This document shows positions 6,119 to 11,358 of a DNA stretch of 11,358 nt, piece by piece. This DNA is from Deltaproteobacteria bacterium (GTDB taxonomy: Bacteria; Desulfobacterota; Desulfobacteria; C00003060), in assembly GCA_030667105.1 (NCBI GenBank), contig DAOUWN010000037.1, forward strand, positions 1-11,358, in the 5' to 3' direction. Made by a program: the position numbers and the translations under genes. The notes under the pieces are model-generated. The model was not told where the DNA came from. It ran no database searches and was given only the letters and a program-made list of their open reading frames with translations. Every line of letters starts with the position of its first letter. Position 1 is the first letter of the stretch.

Positions 6119-6868
6119 GTGCTAAGGATTAAGAATCTTCACACCTATTATGGTCGAATCAAGGCCCTGGACAATGTGTCACTCCATGTCCGGGCCGGGG
6201 AGATCGTTTCCTTGATCGGCGCTAATGGTGCGGGCAAAACAACCATCTTGAACACGGTTTCCGGGGTCATCTCCTGTGCGCAGGGTGAGATCTATTTCGA
6301 GGACAGCAAGATCAACGGCCTTCCTCCTGAGAAAGTGGTAGCTGCGGGCATAAGCCAGGTGCCTGAAGGACGGCAAATCTTTGCCCCTTTGACGGTCCTT
6401 GAGAACATACAACTCGGAGCCTATCTCCGCTATCGGAAAAGAGAAAAGAAGGCCGTTGAAGAGGATCTGGAGTGGATTTTTGAGCTCTTCCCAAGGCTGA
6501 AGGAACGCATCAAGCAGATTTCCGGAACCCTTTCCGGAGGTGAACAGCAAATGCTGGCTATTGGGCGGGCGCTTATGGCTCGGCCAAAACTCCTGCTTCT
6601 GGATGAGCCTTCCATGGGTCTTGCCCCCCTGGTAGTGAAGGATATCATGAGTACGATCTCCGGACTCCGGAACAGTGGGGTGACCATTCTAATTGTGGAA
6701 CAAAACGCTCGGGCATCTCTGAGAATCTCAGACAGGGGTTATGTCTTGGAAACCGGCAGGGTCATCCTGCAGGGAAGCTCGGATGATCTCTTAAATGATA
6801 GCGATGTCAAAAGGGCCTATCTTGGAAAGGATTACAAGACATTTTGGGAGGGGAGGGATAAGGCTTGA
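6119..6868 (+). CDS. livF: Branched-chain (Liv-type) ABC ATPase, LivF-like (copy 1)
   Basis: The 249-residue protein has Walker A GANGAGKTT (34-42), signature LSGGEQQ (138-144), Walker B LLLLDEPSMGLAP (158-170) and the LivF-type EQN switch (194-196). The start is GTG 6119, eight bases after GGGGGA. A longer frame to 6020 was discarded because it would overlap livG by 95 bp, and the MLRIKNLHTYYG start matches copy 2 (MLRLKSVQTYYG). The end carries a tail, YLGKDYKTFWEGRDKA, longer than the usual LivF end; copy 2 has YLGKGYQEVWE. It likely pairs with LivG and an unseen permease. The stop TGA overlaps the TTG start of the following PaaK-like gene, so the two are probably translated together. Confidence 0.93.
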   Translation: MLRIKNLHTYYGRIKALDNVSLHVRAGEIVSLIGANGAGKTTILNTVSGVISCAQGEIYFEDSKINGLPPEKVVAAGISQVPEGRQIFAPLTVLENIQLGAYLRYRKREKKAVEEDLEWIFELFPRLKERIKQISGTLSGGEQQMLAIGRALMARPKLLLLDEPSMGLAPLVVKDIMSTISGLRNSGVTILIVEQNARASLRISDRGYVLETGRVILQGSSDDLLNDSDVKRAYLGKDYKTFWEGRDKA

Positions 6869-8163
6869 GCTTCTGGAATGGTGAAAATGAGCATATGAAG
6901 AGGGAAGACCTCGAACAGGTTCAACTGGAACGGCTGCAGAGCACGCTGAATCGGGCATACAAGAATGTCCCGTTCTACAGAACGCAGTTTGACTCACTGG
7001 GAGTCCATCCGAATGCCGTTGCTTCCGTACAGGACATTGCAAGACTGCCGTTTACAACCCGAAAGGATCTGGGTGACAATTACCCTTACGGTCTATTTGC
7101 CGTTCCTCTTCGAGATATTGTCCGGATCAGTCCTTCAGCAGGAACCACGGTCAAACCGATGGTTGTTGGCCACACAAGGGGTGACCTCAAAGTGAGGGAC
7201 ACCATTACAGCTCGCTTTCTGGCAGCAGGGGGGGTTGTTGACACGGATGTCGTGCAAATTTGCCTAAATCCCGGGTTGTCAAGTTGGGGGAGAGCCTTAA
7301 AAGAGGGCGCTGAAAATATCGGCGCTTCGGTCATGCCCGTGTCCCACATGAGCACCTCCAAACAACTTATGGCCATGGAGGACTATAAGGCCTCGGTACT
7401 GCTTACTACGCCTTCTTATGCCATGCACATTCTGTGGGCTATGGAGAGTATCGGTATAGATGCAAGCAGACTGGCCTTGAAGGCTATTCTGGTCATTGGG
7501 GAGACGTTGACCCAGGATATTCGGAACACGCTGCAATCATCTTTTGACGTTGACGTGACGGCAGGATACGGACCAAGCGATGTGATGGGGCCCGGGATTG
7601 CCTTTGAGTGTCATGAAAAGAATGGCCTTCACATCAACGAGGACCATTTTGTGTTGGAGATAGTCGACCCTGACAGTGGAGACTTACGCCCGCCTGGTGA
7701 GGAAGGAGAGATGGTGTTGACCACGCTTACAGCCAAGGCCTTTCCCCTTATCCGCTTCCGCACCGGGGACCTTTCTTATACCATTGAGGAGCCTTGCCCC
7801 TGTGGCCGGACCTTTGTCCGCACATCCGGAGTCACGGGACACGCGGGAGAAGTGCTCACGATCCGTGGAGTGAAGGTGCATCCCGCACAGGTCGAACGAA
7901 CACTAAAAACCATTTCAAGAACCGCTCCTCCACGTTTCTTAATCCACCTATACCGCGAAAATCATCTGGATATGGTTGAAATATTGCTGGAAATGAGTGA
8001 CACTATCTTTTCAGATGAAGTAAAGGTCGTTGAAAACGTACTAATACAGTTGCGCCGGCAGATGCTTCAGATACTCGGGCTTGAGGTGACAATAAGACTG
8101 ATGGAGGCTGCAACCCTGGACCAGTATGGCTTGCCGTCTGGCGGGGTTATTGACGATAGATAG
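6865..8163 (+). CDS. PaaK-like protein (phenylacetate-CoA ligase family), copy 1, with altered core motifs
   Basis: The 432-residue protein has the PaaK/CoF-synthetase layout: LPFTTRKDLGDNYPYG (61-76), A3 loop SAGTTVKP (91-98), AGYGPSDVMGPG (233-244) and RFRTGDL (297-303), then the CPCGR pair (C311, C313). PaaK proteins activate phenylacetate or related aromatic acids to CoA thioesters in the cytosol. This copy is unusual. The A3 loop lacks the third conserved Gly (V96), and the hinge G[R]xDD reads GHAGE (325-329). The C-terminus (LDQYGLPSGG, 418-427) has no Lys where PaaK has the catalytic one (SEGK); L423 sits there. Adenylation is therefore doubtful. The start is TTG 6865 (TTGA overlap, with GGAGGGG-like SD upstream). 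It aligns residue for residue with copy 2 (MTVWNESYEC...), which supports it. Confidence 0.85.
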   Translation: MSFWNGENEHMKREDLEQVQLERLQSTLNRAYKNVPFYRTQFDSLGVHPNAVASVQDIARLPFTTRKDLGDNYPYGLFAVPLRDIVRISPSAGTTVKPMVVGHTRGDLKVRDTITARFLAAGGVVDTDVVQICLNPGLSSWGRALKEGAENIGASVMPVSHMSTSKQLMAMEDYKASVLLTTPSYAMHILWAMESIGIDASRLALKAILVIGETLTQDIRNTLQSSFDVDVTAGYGPSDVMGPGIAFECHEKNGLHINEDHFVLEIVDPDSGDLRPPGEEGEMVLTTLTAKAFPLIRFRTGDLSYTIEEPCPCGRTFVRTSGVTGHAGEVLTIRGVKVHPAQVERTLKTISRTAPPRFLIHLYRENHLDMVEILLEMSDTIFSDEVKVVENVLIQLRRQMLQILGLEVTIRLMEAATLDQYGLPSGGVIDDR

Positions 8164-8354
8164 AACGGAAAAGATAAGATTTCCCCCGGAGCCTGCCCTG
8201 GGCGTAATACCAAGATTCCTCGCTTCGCTCGGAATGACACAAGCGAAGCGGTCGAAATGACAAATTCACCGACTCAGACTTTTTACGAATGCATCAAACT
8301 TCACTTTCAAGCGGTGAAGCCGCGTTTGATGGAATCGAGGAGTGATTTTATCCC
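8164..8354. repeat. Intergenic repeats and hairpin before livF copy 2
   Basis: This 191-bp gap contains a second repeat family: CGCTTCGCT (8221-8229) and AGCGAAGCG (8242-8250) are a perfect 9-bp inverted repeat inside 'AGATTCCTCGCTTCGCTCGG'. After it, GACTTTTTACGAATGCATCA (8277-8296) runs into a hairpin. Its stem is CATCAAAC (8292-8299) / GTTTGATG (8324-8331), with TTCAC/GTGAA (8300-8304 / 8314-8318) extending it inward. There is no T-run after it, so it is not an obvious terminator. It separates the first livF-paaK unit from the second and would lie in the leader of livF copy 2. Confidence 0.65.
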
Positions 8355-9080
8355 TTGTTACGTCTCAAAAGCGTCCAGACATACTACGGCAATATTCGTG
8401 TCCTTAAGGGAATATCGCTTCACGTGCGTCCAGGGGAGCTTGTAGCCCTCATCGGCGCTAATGGCGCCGGAAAGACCACCACTCTGAAAACCATCTCCGG
8501 ACTTGTCAAGCCCGGCAAGGGGACGGTAGGATTTCTAGGGGCTGATATCGCCGGCCTTGCACCGAACAAAATCGTCAGGAAAGGACTTTCTCATGTCCCC
8601 GAAGGACGTCAGGTATTTGCCAAGATGACGGTCTGGGCAAATCTGGAGTTGGGGGGATATCTCTTGAAGGATCGTGATACCCTGAAAACCAGGATCAGAA
8701 GTTTCGAGGCTCTGTTCCCCATATTAGGTGAACGTAAAGACCAACTGGCAGGCACGCTTTCCGGTGGGGAACAACAGATGCTTGCCATTGGGCGGGCACT
8801 TATGGGGCAACCGAAACTCCTGCTTTTGGATGAGCCTTCCCTGGGCCTTGCCCCCATTATGGCACATACTGTTTTTAAGTTCATTGCCCGGCTGAGGGAT
8901 GAGGGGACGACAATCCTCTTGGTGGAACAAAATGCCCGTGCAGCGCTAAATATCTCTGATCGGGCTTATGTGATGGAGACCGGAAGGATCATTATGGAAG
9001 GACCATCAGAGGAACTACTGAACCACAACCAGATTAAACGGGCCTACCTGGGAAAGGGATATCAGGAAGTGTGGGAATAG
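8355..9080 (+). CDS. livF: Branched-chain (Liv-type) ABC ATPase, LivF-like (copy 2)
   Basis: The 241-residue protein is a paralogue of copy 1. It has Walker A GANGAGKTT (34-42), signature LSGGEQQ (135-141), Walker B LLLLDEPSLGLAP (155-167) and the LivF EQN. Conserved blocks such as VPEGRQ, LAIGRALM and YLGK.Y...WE match copy 1 closely; other parts have drifted. It ends VWE, lacking the RDKA extension of copy 1. The start is TTG 8355, which gives the homologous MLRLKSVQTYYGNIRVL; no ATG or GTG start exists in frame nearby. GAGGAG at 8337-8342 lies 12 bases upstream, farther than ideal, so translation may be weak. The gene is followed by the second PaaK-like gene with a 100-bp gap. Confidence 0.9.
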   Translation: MLRLKSVQTYYGNIRVLKGISLHVRPGELVALIGANGAGKTTTLKTISGLVKPGKGTVGFLGADIAGLAPNKIVRKGLSHVPEGRQVFAKMTVWANLELGGYLLKDRDTLKTRIRSFEALFPILGERKDQLAGTLSGGEQQMLAIGRALMGQPKLLLLDEPSLGLAPIMAHTVFKFIARLRDEGTTILLVEQNARAALNISDRAYVMETGRIIMEGPSEELLNHNQIKRAYLGKGYQEVWE

Positions 9081-9081
9081 C

Positions 9082-9157
9082 CGGTCATTAGTCACTGGTC
9101 ATTGGAGTTATTGGTAATTATTTGTTTTCTCCTGGAATTGGTGCGGACTGATGACCA
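9082..9157. repeat. Inverted 'GGTCATTAGTC' repeat in the livF2-paaK2 gap
   Basis: GGTCATTAGTC (9083-9093) is matched by GACTGATGACC (9146-9156), one mismatch over 11 bp, with an additional GGTCATTGG at 9098-9106 in direct orientation. The interior (9107-9145) is AT-rich. This is a short stem with a long loop, just upstream of the next gene's ribosome-binding site. It may be a further small repeat family or a chance structure. Confidence 0.45.
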
Positions 9158-9180
9158 ACGACAGACGGCAAGGAGATATG

Positions 9181-10494
9181 ATGACAGTCTGGAACGAGTC
9201 TTACGAATGCATGTCGCGCGATGAACGGGAACAGCTTCAACTGGAGCGCCTGCAGGCCACTTTGAACCGCGTGTATCGCAATGTGAGTTTTTACAAAAAG
9301 TCTTTCGATGCAATAGGTTTTGTGCCGGAAGATCTTGATGACCTGGGATCACTGTCCCGGCTCCCCTTTACTTCTCGCCAGGATCTAAGTGTGGCTTACC
9401 CCTATGAGATGTTTGCCGTGCCTTTAAGAGAAGTCGTGCGCATCCATTCCTCTTCAGGTACTTCCGAGAACCCCAGCATTGTCGGATATACGGCAAGTGA
9501 TCTTAAGCGTTGGGGTGATCTGGTCGCCCGATTGCTCGCGGCGGCTGGTGTGACACGGGAAGACGTGGTTCAAATTGCCTTTAACTATGGGCTTTTCACC
9601 GGGGCCTTTGGACTCCACTGCGGGGCGGAGAGGATCGGCGCTTCAGTGGTTCCATCTTCGGTGGGCAACACCCGACGTCAGGTAAGAATCTTGAAAGATT
9701 ATAGAACCACGACCCTTGTGTGCACACCGGGCTATGCATTGAGGATTGCCGAGGTAATGGAGGAGACCGATGTTGATCCCAAGACGCTGGCGCTGAAACT
9801 AGGGTTGTTTGGCGGAGAGTCTTGGGACGATGGGGTTCGTGAGGCCATTGAAGAGAAGCTTTACATCAAAGCTTATGACAACTATGGCTTGAGTGAGGTC
9901 ATGGGTCCGGGTGTTGCCGGCGAGTGCCCCCACAGAGCAGGCATGCATGTGTCTGAGGACCATTTCATACCCGAGATCATTAACCCTGACACATGCGAGG
10001 TCCTTCCGAAAGGAACCACTGGCGAACTGGTCTTGACTACAATCACCAAAGAGGCCTTCCCTGTGATTCGCTTTCGAACAGGCGACTTGACCTCATTGGA
10101 CGATTCCCCTTGTCCCTGCGGTCGTACCCTGGCCAGGATATCGAAGATCTCAGGCCGTTGCGATGACATTGTCATCGTAAAAGGGGTCAACATATATCCA
10201 AGAGGGGTGGGCGAAATACTCAAGGCGGTGACAGGTGTAGAGCCTGCATTCCAGCTAGTTGTGGGCAGGAAAAACCATCAGGATTTTCTGGGCATTCGCA
10301 TCGAAGTCTCTGAAGCGATATTTTTTGACAAAATGGAAAAACAACGTTCAATGGTGGATCGACTTCGCAAAAAGGTCAGAGACACCTTGGGGATTACGCC
10401 ACATATTTGGCTTGTGGAGGCAGGATCGATCCTGCGCCACGAGGAGACTGCACCCATGGTGGTGGACAGAAGAAGGACGCCCGACCCGTCATAA
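9181..10494 (+). CDS. PaaK-like protein (phenylacetate-CoA ligase family), copy 2
   Basis: The 437-residue protein follows the PaaK plan and aligns with copy 1 without gaps to about residue 350: LPFTSRQDLSVAYPYEMF (61-78), A3 SSGTSENP (91-98), NYGLSEVMGPGVAGEC (234-249), RFRTGDL (297-303), CPCGR (C311, C313), hinge GRCDDIVIVKGVNIYP (325-340). The hinge is normal, unlike copy 1. The A3 loop has lost the TTGK residues (S95 E96 N97). At the C-terminus, PaaK's SEGKA reads HEETA: Thr423 replaces the adenylating Lys, and the Arg-rich end MVVDRRR is kept. Family knowledge predicts CoA ligation of an aromatic acid, but the missing Lys makes that uncertain. ATG 9181 is chosen because AAGGAG ends five bases before it; the ATGs at 9178 and 9151 are spaced worse or lack homology. 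Confidence 0.87.
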   Translation: MTVWNESYECMSRDEREQLQLERLQATLNRVYRNVSFYKKSFDAIGFVPEDLDDLGSLSRLPFTSRQDLSVAYPYEMFAVPLREVVRIHSSSGTSENPSIVGYTASDLKRWGDLVARLLAAAGVTREDVVQIAFNYGLFTGAFGLHCGAERIGASVVPSSVGNTRRQVRILKDYRTTTLVCTPGYALRIAEVMEETDVDPKTLALKLGLFGGESWDDGVREAIEEKLYIKAYDNYGLSEVMGPGVAGECPHRAGMHVSEDHFIPEIINPDTCEVLPKGTTGELVLTTITKEAFPVIRFRTGDLTSLDDSPCPCGRTLARISKISGRCDDIVIVKGVNIYPRGVGEILKAVTGVEPAFQLVVGRKNHQDFLGIRIEVSEAIFFDKMEKQRSMVDRLRKKVRDTLGITPHIWLVEAGSILRHEETAPMVVDRRRTPDPS

Positions 10495-10528
10495 CAGAGC
10501 TGTTAAGATGAAGCAAAAGGTTGAAATT

Positions 10529-11047
10529 ATGCACTTTATTACAAGGACATTTCTTGCAAATACTCTTGTCATCCTCCTTCTGGTCTTCGGGTGCACAAGC
10601 AAAGCAGAAAAGAACGAACTTGCCTCTGGTCGCGCCCCTGACTTTGCCCTCAAAAACCTCGAAGGGAATACCCTGCGTCTGGAGAACCTACGAGGCAAAG
10701 TGGTCCTTTTAAACTTCTTTACCACGTGGTGCGGACCATGCCGCCAGGAAATCCCCGATTTTGTCCGGCTATACAAGAAGTACAAAGATCAGGGCTTAGA
10801 AATTGTCGGCATCTCACTTGACATGGAAGGAGCCTCCCTGTTGATTCCCTTTGCGAGACAATACGGCATCAATTATCCAATTGTGCTGGGTACCAGGAAT
10901 GTGGTTGAGGATTATGGAGGCGTCACGGGAATTCCCACCAGCTTTTTCATTGACCGCAATGGCAACGTTGCCGGACATTTCATAGGGGTGCTCGCGGCCC
11001 GCGTGTTGGAAAAGACGGTGCTGGAACTCTTAAGCAAGAAGGGCTAG
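10529..11047 (+). CDS. TlpA/ResA-like thiol-disulfide oxidoreductase, probable lipoprotein
   Basis: The 172-residue product has a lipoprotein-type signal: Arg6, a hydrophobic stretch (8-20) and LVFGC, giving Cys22 as the lipidated residue. The thioredoxin-fold domain follows from about residue 34: APDFALKNLEG, GKVVLLNFFTTWCGPC (C68 and C71 form the active disulfide) and the cis-Pro loop GIPT (Pro136), ending FIDRNGNVAGHFIG. TlpA/ResA proteins sit outside the inner membrane and keep cysteines reduced, often for cytochrome c maturation. No partner gene is visible here, so the substrate is open. ATG 10529 is favoured because AAAAGG lies eight bases upstream and gives a typical signal length. An in-frame ATG at 10508 would add seven residues and has no SD. 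It begins 34 nt after the PaaK-like gene and may be in the same transcript. Confidence 0.9.
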   Translation: MHFITRTFLANTLVILLLVFGCTSKAEKNELASGRAPDFALKNLEGNTLRLENLRGKVVLLNFFTTWCGPCRQEIPDFVRLYKKYKDQGLEIVGISLDMEGASLLIPFARQYGINYPIVLGTRNVVEDYGGVTGIPTSFFIDRNGNVAGHFIGVLAARVLEKTVLELLSKKG

Positions 11048-11056
11048 CGACAAGCG

Positions 11057-11358
11057 ATGAGATCCAAAGATCAGAATCAAAACGCTCCTGCCGCTTTTGA
11101 TATGGGCCACGCCTATCGGCTCGGGCAAGATCCGGCTGCAGATGCTTGGTACACATCATTTTTCATAGAAAATCACCTCGACCATTATGCTTTCCCAGAT
11201 CACGTAGCCACCCTGGAGCAGGTTCGTTTCATGGTCTTTACCGAGGCGAATGAGCGGTACTATCCCTGTTCGGATCAGATGTTCTGGACGATTATGAAAA
11301 GGGAAAGCACGCCGTTCTTGCAGGAAAAATACGAGGAGGCTCTCCGCAAGGTCCTTAA
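11057..11358 (+). CDS. Unrecognised protein, N-terminal 100 residues (runs off window)
   Basis: A frame starting at ATG 11057, nine bases after the thioredoxin-like gene's stop, stays open to the last base, so the 3' end is missing. It reads MRSKDQNQNAPAAFDMGHAYRLGQ, then DAWYTSFFIENHLDHYAFPDH, VRFMVFTEANERYYPCSDQMF and KREST..FLQEKYEEALRKVL. It is hydrophilic, rich in aromatic residues and acidic stretches, with no signal peptide, membrane helix or known motif that I can name. Close spacing suggests cotranscription with the upstream gene. The start is not certain because no good Shine-Dalgarno is present; an internal ATG at 11102 is an alternative. Family and role are unknown. Confidence 0.6.
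   Translation, partial: MRSKDQNQNAPAAFDMGHAYRLGQDPAADAWYTSFFIENHLDHYAFPDHVATLEQVRFMVFTEANERYYPCSDQMFWTIMKRESTPFLQEKYEEALRKVL

Noticed and set aside
8292..8331. Rho-independent terminator after PaaK-like copy 1
   Set aside because: The stem is present but is not followed by a T-run and lies in repeat sequence, so termination is not supported.
8257..8445. 62-residue frame across the spacer into livF copy 2
   Set aside because: It reads repeat sequence and then livF out of frame.
9151..9180. Longer start for PaaK-like copy 2
   Set aside because: MTNDRRQGD derives from the GGTCATT/GATGACC repeat and a ribosome-binding site lies inside it; copy 1 alignment begins at MTVW.
1..11358. CRISPR array, tRNA or rRNA genes
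   Set aside because: No regularly spaced repeats of 25-40 bp, and no tRNA-like or rRNA signature was seen on either strand.

Overview
The window looks like chromosomal DNA from an anaerobic, Desulfobacterota-type (delta-proteobacterial) bacterium or a related environmental lineage. This is an inference from three things: the branched-chain (Liv-type) ABC ATPases paired with PaaK-like ligases, the stacked acyl-CoA synthetase genes, and intergenic repeats of the 'TCATTGCGAG' / 'TTCCTCGCTTCGCTC' kind. No rRNA, tRNA or marker gene confirms it. Every gene is on the + strand except one small zinc-ribbon gene.

Left part (1-2765). The window opens inside an ANL-superfamily acyl-CoA synthetase gene, of which only the C-terminal part is present. 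Its end overlaps by 50 nt a second ORF that begins as another ANL synthetase. After about 157 residues this ORF switches to the C-terminal half of a lipoate/biotin-ligase-like protein, so it looks like a deletion chimera. A convergent 63-residue zinc-ribbon protein follows, then an intergenic stretch with a long imperfect inverted repeat (element A), and an Smr-domain protein.

Middle (2766-5331). A VapB/VapC-type toxin-antitoxin pair with overlapping genes is followed by about 580 bp without a gene. That stretch holds a second element (B) with the same ends as element A and a different repeat family nested inside it. Next comes a short PBP4-type D-Ala-D-Ala carboxypeptidase.

Right part (5356-10494). 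A LivG-like ATPase is followed by two copies of a two-gene unit: LivF-like ATPase plus PaaK-like (phenylacetate-CoA ligase family) protein. The paralogues are diverged but align without gaps over most of their length. No permease (LivH/LivM) or binding protein (LivK) is in the window, so the ATPases must work with membrane parts encoded elsewhere. Both PaaK-like proteins lack the C-terminal lysine expected at the adenylation (A10) site and differ from the family in other core motifs. They may be non-adenylating or altered in function. The natural hypothesis is a coupled import-and-CoA-handling system for an organic or aromatic acid. The missing lysine makes a binding or regulatory role worth considering.

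Right edge (10508-11358). A TlpA/ResA-like thioredoxin-fold lipoprotein is followed by the start of an unrecognised gene that runs off the window.

The points most worth checking are the ANL-lipoate ligase chimera, the duplicated LivF-PaaK unit with degenerate ligase motifs, and the two intergenic elements sharing ends.
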